Shown here in pieces: positions 35,774 to 43,695 of a stretch of 64,000 nt of DNA. Made by a program: the position numbers and the translations under genes. Origin of the DNA: Methylocapsa sp. S129 (GTDB taxonomy: Bacteria > Pseudomonadota > Alphaproteobacteria > Rhizobiales > Beijerinckiaceae); contig NZ_LMUI01000011.1 in the NCBI RefSeq assembly GCF_009765995.1, positions 54,173 through 118,172 of the forward strand, in the 5' to 3' direction. The notes beneath the pieces are model-generated. The model did not search any database and was not told where the DNA came from. It saw nothing but the letters and a program-made list of their open reading frames with translations. Numbering within the stretch: position 1 is the first letter of the stretch; each line of letters opens with the position of its first letter.

Positions 35774-36171
35774 AAGCGTTCTTCGACAGCAACATCCTCA
35801 TCTACGCCTATTCGATCGACCGGCGGCGCCATCGGGCGATCGAGGTCATCGCCCCGGGCGGCAAGATCAGCGTGCAGGTTCTCAACGAGTTCACCAATGT
35901 TCTGCGCAACAAGCAGAAGCAGGATTGGCCAATTATCGAACTGGCCGTCGCTTCGATTCGTCGCCAGTTTCCCGAGATCGCGGCGCTCAGCGCCGAAACC
36001 CATGCGGCAGCCCTGGCGATCGCGCGCGACCACGGATTTTCCTTTTACGACGCCCTCATCGCCGCCGCCGCGCTCGAAGCCGGTTGCGACACGCTATTCA
36101 GCGAAGACATGCAGGACGGCCGCGTGATCGACGGATTGACGATCCGCAATCCCTTTGTGAGCGCGCCATGA
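35770..36171 (+). CDS. PIN-domain toxin of the second pair
   Basis: 133-residue PIN ribonuclease. Conserved acids: Asp6 in KAFFDSNILIYAYS, Glu in VQVLNEFTNVLRN, Asp in FSFYDALIAAAAL and Asp in TLFSEDMQDG. Start is GTG 35770, within the GTGA overlap with the antitoxin stop. The FFDSNILIYAYS beginning and LNEFTNVLRNK segment place it in a different VapC subgroup from the first toxin. Beyond the stop a 19-codon frame overlaps the end but has no support. A 32-bp inverted repeat follows 70 bp downstream. Confidence 0.9.
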   Translation: MKAFFDSNILIYAYSIDRRRHRAIEVIAPGGKISVQVLNEFTNVLRNKQKQDWPIIELAVASIRRQFPEIAALSAETHAAALAIARDHGFSFYDALIAAAALEAGCDTLFSEDMQDGRVIDGLTIRNPFVSAP

Positions 36172-36240
36172 ACGCGCAATCCCTCGTCGCCCCGCCAGCC
36201 CGCCGACAGGCAGTTCTCATCGCTTGATGCCGCTCCTCCG

Positions 36241-36346
36241 TCATGGCCGTGCTTGTCACGGCCATCCACGCCGTGACGTCGCGCTAAGTTTACGGAACGA
36301 AGCCGCAACCTCGCGGCGTGGATGGCCGTGACAAGCACGGCCATGA
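36241..36346. repeat. Perfect 32-bp inverted repeat, 42-bp spacer
   Basis: Left arm 36241-36272 and right arm 36315-36346 are exactly complementary. Each arm itself has internal symmetry (TCATGGCCGTGCTTG against CACGGCCAT), resembling the ~30-bp palindromic intergenic repeats I recall from Bradyrhizobium and Rhodopseudomonas genomes. The pair lies between the second toxin and the DUF5677 gene, facing inward, as two inverted copies of one such repeat. No other copy was seen in the window. Confidence 0.75.
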
Positions 36347-36501
36347 CACAAGGGATGCCAAAATGAGAACTGCCGCCCGCCGACAAGGCATCTTGTAAAG
36401 TCTCGATCGACATGCGAACATAAAGGGAACGAGCGCGAGCTGTGTCAGGCTGGCTCGATGGCGCAATAACGTCGCTCCGCTGGCGACCGGAAGGCTGACG
36501 C

Positions 36502-37266
36502 GTGACGCCAGAAGAGAAGCAGGCTTTCGATTTTGCCAGCGAGCTTCTTGGGCTTGCAATCGATATTGTTGGTGCGTCTTCCGTTGAAGTTGATTTGAAC
36601 AGCGCCCGCGATCCGAAAGTTGTGGGGCTTACGCTTCTGTGTCGCACAATAACGAATTTCAGGGGCGCACTCACGATGGCGCGTGACGACCAGCCCGTAG
36701 AGTCCCGAGCGTTGGTTCGGTTGTGTTTTGAAAATTTATTCTTGGTGGCGGCTCTTTGCGAGCGTGGCGCAGATTTCGTTAGGGACATGCGGAGCGACGA
36801 GGCGGCGAATAGAAAGGCCATTGGCGAGTTGTCGCTCAAAGTCAGCAGCCCCGAAGCAAGGGCCGACAAGTCGGCGCAGATCATACGCACGCAAATTAGG
36901 GCTCTCTTGGCGGAGTTTCCGAAGCCCAAAAAATTCAGCGTCAAGAATGTTGCCGATGAAGGCGTGACATCGCGCTCATATCTTTCCTACGCAGTGTTAT
37001 CAATGGACGCCGGACACGCCTCGGTCACTGCTCTACGACGCCATTCCAAATGGGAGAAGGAAGGCGATAAGCACTTTTTGACTATGACCGTCGCGCCTCC
37101 TTTCAAGCCAACAGAACGGCTGGCAACCATAGATGAGGCGTGCAGTGCGCTTTTAGGAGTATCCGTCGGCGTCAATCAACTGTTGGAGGGAACTTCGCAA
37201 AGCGACGCGATCCGCGCTTTCGCCGAGCGATTTGAGACCCAAGGTCATCACGCCTACCGTCGATAA
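36502..37266 (+). CDS. DUF5677-like helical protein, unknown function
   Basis: 254-residue, mostly helical protein. GLTLLCRTITNFRGALTMAR and SRALVRLCFENLFLVAALCE resemble the DUF5677 core (two helices with Arg and conserved Glu-Asn). It has no signal peptide or membrane segment. GTG 36502 follows an AAGG stretch. Codon usage looks more A/T-ending than that of core genes nearby, in line with an acquired accessory gene (inspection by eye only). Flanked by the inverted repeat on the left and the first 118-bp direct repeat on the right. Families like this turn up near defence and mobile loci, but function is unknown. Confidence 0.65.
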   Translation: MTPEEKQAFDFASELLGLAIDIVGASSVEVDLNSARDPKVVGLTLLCRTITNFRGALTMARDDQPVESRALVRLCFENLFLVAALCERGADFVRDMRSDEAANRKAIGELSLKVSSPEARADKSAQIIRTQIRALLAEFPKPKKFSVKNVADEGVTSRSYLSYAVLSMDAGHASVTALRRHSKWEKEGDKHFLTMTVAPPFKPTERLATIDEACSALLGVSVGVNQLLEGTSQSDAIRAFAERFETQGHHAYRR

Positions 37267-37309
37267 CGCCCCTTTGTTCGACGCGCCGCAGGCGTGTCGA
37301 TCTTGCTGC

Positions 37310-37427
37310 GGGACGCCCTTCGTCCCGACACTTCCAGAACGCCCCGGCGCACAGGGCGGGTCAATCCCCGAAGCCCGCGAAGCGGGTTGCCGAAGGCGAG
37401 GGATTGACGCGCCCGGGCGCCGTGGCG
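37310..37427 (+). repeat. 118-bp direct repeat, copy 1
   Basis: Matches 40078-40195 with four differences over 118 bp (at the positions corresponding to 37330, 37344, 37412 and 37422, approximately). Contains an internal hairpin: GTCAATCCC near the middle pairs with GGGATTGAC about 35 bp later, with CCCGC-gaa-GCGGG at the tip. Intergenic on the right of the DUF5677 gene. Confidence 0.85.
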
Positions 37428-37577
37428 CCCCCTGCCCTTGCGCCCGCACGCGCATCCGCCGCGCACGAAGTGGTAGTCGACGGAGCGACGCGAAAGCGGC
37501 TCCAAAAAAGGCTTTGAGAGAGCCGCCAACGCGCTCGGCCATGTCGGTCATGGCCGAGGCTTCGTTTGTCTCGCGTT

Positions 37578-39056
37578 TTACTCGCCCGCGTGCAAGGCGG
37601 CCAGGGATCGCCCCGGCGCCGAAAGGCTGCGGTAGACCAGCGCGCCCGCACTTGCGCCAATCAGCCAGCCCCAGTCGCCCACGTTGAACATCACGCCATA
37701 CGCGCCGGCTAGCGAAAGGCCGATCGACAGGAGCCCCGAGATCGCCAGAGCGATCAGCGCCTTATGGTTCCAGCCCCCGTCGTAATTGTAGGCGCCGCTC
37801 GGCGACATCGTATAGAGGTCGTCCAGCACGACAGACTGCTTTTTGACGAGGTAATAGTCGGCCAGCATGATGCCGAACATCGGCCCCAGCACGGAGCCGA
37901 AGATGCTCACGAACAGCGTAATGGCCGAAGGACTGGCGACGAACAGCCAGGGACAGACCAGGACCGACAAGATCGACGTGATAAGACCGCCCATCTTGAA
38001 ATTGATCTTCTCCGGCTTGAGGTTGGAGATGTCGTAGGCCGGCGACACGAAGTTCGCGACGATGTTGATGCCCATCGTCGCAACGATGAACGTGATCGAG
38101 CCGATGATCACGACGACCGGGTTGCCGATCTTCTCGACGATCAGCACGGGGTCCATGATCGCCTGGCCGAACACCTTCAGCGTTCCCGCCGTCACAATCA
38201 CGGTGATGATCGAGAAGACGAGAAAGTTGACGGGAAGCCCGAGGAAATTCCCCGTCTTCATCGCCGCTTCGTCCTTTCCAAAGCGCGCGAAGTCGCCGAA
38301 GTTCAGCAACAGAGCGGCGAAGTAGGCGACAATCAGCATCGCTGCATTGGCCATGACGCCGACGGTGGCGACATTCGAGGACGCCGGCGGGCTGAGCTGC
38401 AGCGTGAGACTGGAGAACCCGGCTTGGTAGAGCATCCAGATCGCCAGGGCGAACATCACGACATAAACGACGGGGCCGCAGAAATCGATGAACCGGCGGA
38501 TGCGCTCCATCCCGCTCAGGAAGATGATGAGCTGAAAGAACCACATGAAAAGGAAGCTGCACCACGCCAGCGTCGACAGGCCGATGATGCTGTTGTGCGT
38601 CAGGTCGGCCGACGCGGGGATCAGCGTCACGACAAGGACCTGCACCGCTTTCGAGGCGAAATAGGTCTGCACGCCATACCAGACGATGCCGACGACGCCG
38701 CGCACGATGGCCGCGAGGTTGGCGCCCATCACGCCGAAGGAGACGCGGGCCATAACCGGGAAGGGAATGCCATAGCGCAGCGACGGGCGGCCAATGAGGT
38801 TCATCAGGAAGTAGACGGCCGTGATGCCAACCAGCATGGAGATGAGCACCTGCCAGCCCGTCAGGCCCAGGAAGAACAGGCTCGCGGCGAAAGTGTAGCC
38901 CCCGACCGAATGGACGTCCGACATCCACATCGCGAAGAGACTGAAAGCGCCCCATGTGCGGCCCGCCGGGGCCGTCGGCGCAAGATCGTGATTATAGAGC
39001 TGGGGATGGGCTCCGGTGATGACCAGCGTTGGGACTTCGCCGCTATGGGACGTCAT
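37578..39056 (-). CDS. NCS1-family nucleobase:cation symporter (uracil/cytosine/allantoin type)
   Basis: 492-residue inner-membrane transporter with ~12 helices. Family features: the N-terminal NHDLAPTAPAGRTWGAFSLFAMW (NPDL-like with WG), PSLRYGIPFPVMARVSFGVMGA, and SPAYDISNLKPEKINFKMG. It should import nucleobases, allantoin or hydantoins with Na+ or H+. ATG 39056 is preferred to the upstream frame start at 39098 because GAGG precedes it and the protein then begins as in relatives. The RutR-like regulator lies upstream on the same strand. The transporter and regulator together are bracketed by the 118-bp direct repeats. Confidence 0.9.
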   Translation of the reverse strand: MTSHSGEVPTLVITGAHPQLYNHDLAPTAPAGRTWGAFSLFAMWMSDVHSVGGYTFAASLFFLGLTGWQVLISMLVGITAVYFLMNLIGRPSLRYGIPFPVMARVSFGVMGANLAAIVRGVVGIVWYGVQTYFASKAVQVLVVTLIPASADLTHNSIIGLSTLAWCSFLFMWFFQLIIFLSGMERIRRFIDFCGPVVYVVMFALAIWMLYQAGFSSLTLQLSPPASSNVATVGVMANAAMLIVAYFAALLLNFGDFARFGKDEAAMKTGNFLGLPVNFLVFSIITVIVTAGTLKVFGQAIMDPVLIVEKIGNPVVVIIGSITFIVATMGINIVANFVSPAYDISNLKPEKINFKMGGLITSILSVLVCPWLFVASPSAITLFVSIFGSVLGPMFGIMLADYYLVKKQSVVLDDLYTMSPSGAYNYDGGWNHKALIALAISGLLSIGLSLAGAYGVMFNVGDWGWLIGASAGALVYRSLSAPGRSLAALHAGE

Positions 39057-39262
39057 GGTTCGACCTCGACATTTTAGGTCGCCGGCTGCGATGACCATGG
39101 CGGATGCAATCGCGCCGTCGAACGATTTGACCGGGCCGCTGCAGTCTGTGGTCCGGCGCCGCGCACCATGCGAAGCAGACCTGCTTTCGCAATTCGCGTG
39201 CCAGATTTATAACGATCGGTAAAAATTCTTGACCAAACCGTGCGCCGTTTGGCCGTAGCGCG

Positions 39263-39985
39263 CTATGTCCGCCGCGGCTTTCGGGCTGCGCGGGGTTGCG
39301 GAGCGGGCGTCTCTGCGAGGCCGAGTCCCCCAAGAACAAGCTGGACGATCGTGGCCTTCGCGGTCTCGTAGTCGGCGTCCTGCAAGGCTCGCTTGTGCTT
39401 CATAATGGTCATCTGGCTCATAAAATCGGCATAGGCCTGCGTCATGGCCCAGATGCAGAAGAAAAGATCGACGGCGCTGATGGGCCGGATGGCGCCGCTC
39501 GACGCCCATGCCTCGACGGTCGCAACCTTGTCCCGCAGGAGCGGCGTCGAAACCTTCTCGATGAAGCCGCCGATAAAAGCGGCGCCGCTGATGATTTCGT
39601 TAGCGTAGAGGCGGGACAGGTCCGGATGGTCGCGCGAGAAGTCGACCTTTTTGTGGATGTAACGGATCAAGATGGTCTGGATGTCGCCGGCGGTGTCAAG
39701 CGCCTCTAGTTCTCGCGCCCACATGTGCATGGCGCGCTCGAGAATGGCCCTGTAGAGGTCCTCCTTGTCCTCGAAATAGTAGTAGATATGCGGCTTGGCG
39801 ATCGCGGCTTTCTTGGCGATCAGCGCCGTCGTGGCCCCGCGAAAGCCGAAATGGCCGAAGACGAACTCGGCCGCGTCGAGGATTTTCGCCTCGATATCCA
39901 GGCCAGGCGGCGGCTTGCGGCCGCCCTTGGGAGATTTTCTGATCCGGAACGCCTTCAGATCGTCGTATGGCATTTTGTTGGTCAC
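39263..39985 (-). CDS. TetR-family regulator, RutR-like
   Basis: 240-residue TetR protein. The helix-turn-helix is in ILDAAEFVFGHFGFRGATTA and IAKPHIYYYFEDKEDLYRAI. The C-terminal ligand domain contains YIHKKVDFSRDHPDLSRLYA and NEIISGAAFI, resembling RutR, the pyrimidine-responsive regulator. Next to an NCS1 transporter this fits uracil/pyrimidine sensing, which is inference. Start GTG 39985 follows AAGGACGAG. It precedes the transporter gene by ~200 bp on the same strand, enough for a separate promoter in between. Confidence 0.88.
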   Translation of the reverse strand: MTNKMPYDDLKAFRIRKSPKGGRKPPPGLDIEAKILDAAEFVFGHFGFRGATTALIAKKAAIAKPHIYYYFEDKEDLYRAILERAMHMWARELEALDTAGDIQTILIRYIHKKVDFSRDHPDLSRLYANEIISGAAFIGGFIEKVSTPLLRDKVATVEAWASSGAIRPISAVDLFFCIWAMTQAYADFMSQMTIMKHKRALQDADYETAKATIVQLVLGGLGLAETPAPQPRAARKPRRT

Positions 39986-40077
39986 CTCGTCCTTCGCCGC
40001 CGACCTCCCATCGCGATGGGATCAGACTGCGGCGTCGTGCCCTATCCAAACCTTGCATGCAACCGTGAGAAGCGGTT

Positions 40078-40195
40078 GGGACGCCCTTCGTCCCGACGCT
40101 TCCAGAACGCCACGGCGCACAGGGCGGGTCAATCCCCGAAGCCCGCGAAGCGGGTTGCCGAAGGCGAGGGATTGACGCGACCGGGCGCCGGGGCG
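40078..40195 (+). repeat. 118-bp direct repeat, copy 2
   Basis: Same orientation as 37310-37427, four mismatches (about 97% identical). It lies in the 370-bp stretch upstream of the RutR-like gene and contains the same internal hairpin (GTCAATCCC with GGGATTGAC; CCCGC-gaa-GCGGG). No reading frame is convincing here: peptides shared by both copies on the minus strand are repeat translations. Confidence 0.85.
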
Positions 40196-40356
40196 TCCTC
40201 CAAAAGGGAGTCAAACCCCGCGCCGATTCACATCGCGGTCTTTTGAGAAAATCTCATTTCCCGCTTTCGCGCACGGAGTCCGGAGGGTATTTTGCCGTGG
40301 GCCAAGCCGAGAAGCCTGTCTCCAATTGAAAACGCCGAGCGTGAAGGGATCAAACC

Positions 40357-40680
40357 ATGAAGGCCCCGGTCATTCGCATATCCCTAGGCAAATTTGACCC
40401 CGATATAGCCGCCCTCGTCGAGGAGAAGTTGAATGAAATGAGAGGGCGGGTCGAAAGCGGAATACGCGCGATGAACGGAAATATCGCCTTCTATGTCGGC
40501 GTCGACCGCACCAACAACGCCATGCACAATGTCAGTGTTTGGGAGAGCGTCGCCGATGCGCAGCAAATGGCGACTTTTCAACCGATGATCGATCTTGGAG
40601 CCGAGTTTGCCGCGTTTGGCGTCCGGTTCGACAGGCCGATTTTGAATTGCGATACGCTTTGGCAGTGGAGCGGCAAGTGA
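40357..40680 (+). CDS. Small protein, dimeric alpha/beta barrel (monooxygenase-like) fold suspected
   Basis: 107-residue cytoplasmic protein. The layout PVIRISLGKFDPDIAALVEE, a central helix, GNIAFYVGVDRTNNAMHNVS and WESVADAQQMATFQPMIDLG resembles the antibiotic-biosynthesis-monooxygenase (ABM) fold of small dimeric alpha/beta barrels. Conserved catalytic residues are not defined for this fold, so function stays open. ATG 40357 follows AAGGGA. It stands alone, convergent with the secreted-protein gene. Confidence 0.65.
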   Translation: MKAPVIRISLGKFDPDIAALVEEKLNEMRGRVESGIRAMNGNIAFYVGVDRTNNAMHNVSVWESVADAQQMATFQPMIDLGAEFAAFGVRFDRPILNCDTLWQWSGK

Positions 40681-40733
40681 ACCAGCGCGACGCGGCTGCG
40701 GGCTAGGCATTACGGTGACGCCCGGCGGCCCGC

Positions 40734-41681
40734 TCAGTTCCTTGCCAACGCCTCGACAATCGCCGCGGCCTGTTTCGTCGCAGCCTCGAATTCAGGCGTG
40801 GTCTTCATCTTGTCGTTGAAACAGGTGAGGAAGGCGGCCTGGCCCTGGCTGCGGAATTTATCCGCGAGCTTGCCAAGCTTGTCCTGCGATTTCGGGTCGT
40901 TGGTCCTAGCGGTCGCCTTCTCGGCGGCGTCTGCTTTTTTGTCGTAGGTCCCCAGCAGCGCGTCGCAGGCGGCGATCCCCTTGATCGGGGTCGCGGGGCG
41001 CGCGCTGACAATGAAGACGCGCCCCCCTTTTTCGAGGGCGACAAACAGCCGATCCGGCGTGTCGGGAATTTCGGGCCCGACGTCGGTGGTCGCCAGCATC
41101 GCCGTCGCGAATTTCGCGCCGGGCGGGGCAAGGATCGGGATGATCGCGTAGCGCGCGACGGCGGGCGCTATCTTGCTCAGGGCCTGGCTGTAGAACGCAT
41201 CGGACCGCACCGCGGCGACGGCGGAGCGCGGCAGATCGCGGTCCGACTCCCGACGAGGATGGTGGAGGAGCCATTTGTCGAGCAGGCCATCGGTGGTGAT
41301 GAGGAGGCGGCTAGCGTCGCCGACATACGCTTTGTCGTCAAAGTAATAGGCGAGACCATCGAGATTGCCGAGGGGCGCATCTGTCTCATACAGGTCGGGG
41401 TTGAGTTTGCCTTCGGCGGGAAAGCCGGTGAGCGCAAAAGAGCCGATCATGGCGTTTAGCCGCCGCTCGAGATCCTTGGCATCCTTTTCCTTCAAGGATT
41501 CGTGCGCCGCCGAATCTTCCGGGGCTTCGAGCGCCTTGAGCTCCGCGATATAGCGGTCCCGCGCGGCGACATAATCGTCCTCCGGCGACGCGGCGCGGGC
41601 GCCGGTCGGCGCCAGCAGCAGCGCGGCGAGAACGAGCGTCTTCACCCGACCGGGCCGGCGCCGCGCCTGCATTGCGAACAT
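40734..41681 (-). CDS. Secreted protein of unknown function
   Basis: 315-residue protein with a signal peptide (VKTLVLAALLLAPTGARAA). The mature part has a helical Asp/Lys-rich N-terminus (DDYVAARDRYIAELKALEAP), a middle region with PIKGIAACDALLGTYDKKAD and a helical C-terminus. ATG 41681 follows GGGAGAC. An upstream frame start at 41780 would overlap the next gene and add a non-protein-like tail. No domain recognised. Likely periplasmic. It is adjacent to another secreted-protein gene on the same strand (67 bp apart), which suggests an operon. Confidence 0.75.
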   Translation of the reverse strand: MFAMQARRRPGRVKTLVLAALLLAPTGARAASPEDDYVAARDRYIAELKALEAPEDSAAHESLKEKDAKDLERRLNAMIGSFALTGFPAEGKLNPDLYETDAPLGNLDGLAYYFDDKAYVGDASRLLITTDGLLDKWLLHHPRRESDRDLPRSAVAAVRSDAFYSQALSKIAPAVARYAIIPILAPPGAKFATAMLATTDVGPEIPDTPDRLFVALEKGGRVFIVSARPATPIKGIAACDALLGTYDKKADAAEKATARTNDPKSQDKLGKLADKFRSQGQAAFLTCFNDKMKTTPEFEAATKQAAAIVEALARN

Positions 41682-41748
41682 AGTCCTGTCTCCCGCTGGC
41701 GTTGAAGGCGCCTGATACCGCCGCCCGGCGTCGGCAAATTCCCGGCGC

Positions 41749-42294
41749 TCACTGTTTTTTCGCGCCCGCCGCGAGATCATCGGCGAGCGCGCCGCGCACG
41801 GACCAAGCCTTGGGCCTATCGTCGCCGACGGCGATGTCGTCGACGCGCCATTGGCCCGCCTCCTTCACCATCGCGTAGATCACGGAGACCCGCCCTTCGC
41901 CCAAGCGAGCGATGACGCGCGCGCGCGTCGCGTCTTCGCGCTCCGTTTTAATGACCAGGCCCCGGCCCGTGAAAGCTCTGGCCGCCAGATCGCCATTGCG
42001 GGCGCCGTCTAACGCCATGATCGGATCGCCATCGGCGATAATGAGGTTGGTGGGATCCTTGGCGGCCTCTTGCCGCGCGTCGATCGTCTGGGCGACGGCG
42101 CGGAAGGAAGCGGTGAAATACCGGCGTCGGAATGGAGCGTCGAAAAAGATGCCCAATCCCGGCTTAGCCTTCTCAAAACGAACCGCCTCGCGGTAGATAT
42201 TGGCGACAACCTCGGCCGGCGCGCCTTGCGCGAAAGCCGCGTCAGAGCCGAACAGGCTCAAGGCGATCAAGACGATTGTCAAAAGTCGGCGCAT
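41749..42294 (-). CDS. Secreted protein, DUF3828-like fold possible
   Basis: 181-residue protein with signal peptide (LLTIVLIALSLFGSDAAFAQ, cleavage near AFAQGA). The mature region (VVANIYREAVRFEK, NGDLAARAFTGRGLVIKTER, VSVIYAMVKEAGQWRVDDIA) has the helix-then-strands order of small NTF2-like or DUF3828 periplasmic proteins with WxVDDI near the end. Function unknown. Placed upstream of the second secreted protein on the same strand. Confidence 0.7.
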   Translation of the reverse strand: MRRLLTIVLIALSLFGSDAAFAQGAPAEVVANIYREAVRFEKAKPGLGIFFDAPFRRRYFTASFRAVAQTIDARQEAAKDPTNLIIADGDPIMALDGARNGDLAARAFTGRGLVIKTEREDATRARVIARLGEGRVSVIYAMVKEAGQWRVDDIAVGDDRPKAWSVRGALADDLAAGAKKQ

Positions 42295-42510
42295 GGGCTC
42301 CCCCGGCGCTGCGACGGCCTTGTCGCGTTACGGTCTGACTTTGGAACTCGGTGAGAGGCCGCGTCAACAGCCGCCGCGACTTCAAGCGGTTGCCCCATCG
42401 AGCGCCGAGGCGCCCTGACGCCCCACCCTCACCGCCTGGAACACCGCCCCACTTTCCTCATTGCGGGATCGTCCCGTAAGACAAACTGGCCATCAACGAG
42501 ATCGACTGCC

Positions 42511-43566
42511 ATGCGCCGATTCCTGCCGTCTTGCGCCGCCCTTTGTCTGCTCGCCGCCCTCGCCGCGTCGCCGGCCAGCGCCCAGGGCGACGCCAACGCG
42601 ACGGTCTGCGCCGCGGACGACGACAGCGCCTTCTCGCCGGAGCAGCGCATCGCGGCATGCGACGCCATGATCAAGGCGGCGGGGAACGCGCCCAAGCAGG
42701 TCGCGGAGGCGCTCGTGGATCGCGGCCGGGCCGCCTGGTACGCCGGCCACACGAAGCGGGCCTTGGCCGATCTCGATCGCGCCATCGCGCTCGATCCGAA
42801 CAACGCTCGCGCCTTTCGCGAGCGCTCCAACGCCTGGCGCTCGACCGGAGCGCTCGACCGCGCGCTCGCCGACGCGAGCGAGGCGGTGCGGCTCGATCCG
42901 AAGGACGCGAAGGCCTTCGACACCCGCGGCGACGCGTTCGTCGGCAAAAGCAAATACGATCGCGCGATCCAGGACTATGACCAAGCGCTGCGGCTCGATC
43001 CGAAACTGAGCCTGGCGTTCAGGGATCGCGGCGCCGCCTATTATTTCAAGCAGGATTACCAGCGCGCGATTGATGACTATTCCGAGGCGATCAAGCTCGA
43101 TTCCCGCAGCGATCGCGCCTACTCCAATCGCGGCGCCGCCTACGGCAAGCTTGGCCGCAACAATGAGGCGATCGCCGACGTGAGCGAGGCGATCAAGCTC
43201 AATCCGTCGGAGCCCGCATATTACGACAATCGCGGCCTGTCCTACGCCGCGGAGGGCGATTTCGACCGCGCCATCATCGACTACAACGAGGCGATTCGGA
43301 TTTCCGCGCGGGCCGATTTTTTCACCCATCGCGGCGACGCCTATCAGGCCAAGGGCGCGCTCGAGCCCGCGATCGCCGACTATGACCGCGCGATCAAGCT
43401 CAACCCGGCCTACGCCGACGCCTACAACAACCGCGGCACGGCCTATCGCCGCAAGGGCGACCTGATCCGGGCGATCGCCGACTATCAGGCGGCGTTGCGC
43501 ATCAATCCGCAAGACGCGATGGCAGCCGAGAATCTCGCTGACGCCCAAGCCCTGCGCAAGCGATGA
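42511..43566 (+). CDS. Secreted tetratricopeptide-repeat protein
   Basis: 351-residue periplasmic protein. A signal peptide (LPSCAALCLLAALAASPASA) is followed by about eight TPR units of the form A-L-x-D-x-x-x-A-I-x-L-D-P-x (e.g. ALADLDRAIALDPNNARAFR, AIQDYDQALRLDPKLSLAFR, AIADYQAALRINPQDAMAAE). TPR arrays mediate protein contacts; the partner is unknown. Divergent from the two secreted-protein genes to its left. A Cys-containing segment before the repeats (NATVCAADD...RIAACDAM) could form one disulfide. Confidence 0.88.
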   Translation: MRRFLPSCAALCLLAALAASPASAQGDANATVCAADDDSAFSPEQRIAACDAMIKAAGNAPKQVAEALVDRGRAAWYAGHTKRALADLDRAIALDPNNARAFRERSNAWRSTGALDRALADASEAVRLDPKDAKAFDTRGDAFVGKSKYDRAIQDYDQALRLDPKLSLAFRDRGAAYYFKQDYQRAIDDYSEAIKLDSRSDRAYSNRGAAYGKLGRNNEAIADVSEAIKLNPSEPAYYDNRGLSYAAEGDFDRAIIDYNEAIRISARADFFTHRGDAYQAKGALEPAIADYDRAIKLNPAYADAYNNRGTAYRRKGDLIRAIADYQAALRINPQDAMAAENLADAQALRKR

Positions 43567-43695
43567 GGCGCGGTTCGACGGTGTGTCGCCTCAGGAACGT
43601 ATGAGGCCAGTCGGCCCGAAGCTGCTGTTTTAGCCGACTCAAATGCCGCTATCAGAGCAAGTAATAATCGCCGCCATGCTTCGAATGCGGGCGGA

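Noticed and set aside
36168..36227. 19-codon frame overlapping the second toxin stop (ATGA)
   Set aside because: Too short and without any recognisable feature; the overlap alone does not make it a gene.
34015..36350. CRISPR array
   Set aside because: The repeats here are inverted pairs or single copies with no regular spacers, and no cas gene is present in the window.
37764..39077. 437-codon open frame on the plus strand
   Set aside because: Antisense to the NCS1 transporter; strongly His/Arg/Asp-biased composition typical of the reverse of membrane-protein codons.
37400..40210. Similar short peptides on the minus strand at both 118-bp repeats
   Set aside because: They are translations of the same repeat DNA, not a gene family: no ribosome binding site and no common start.
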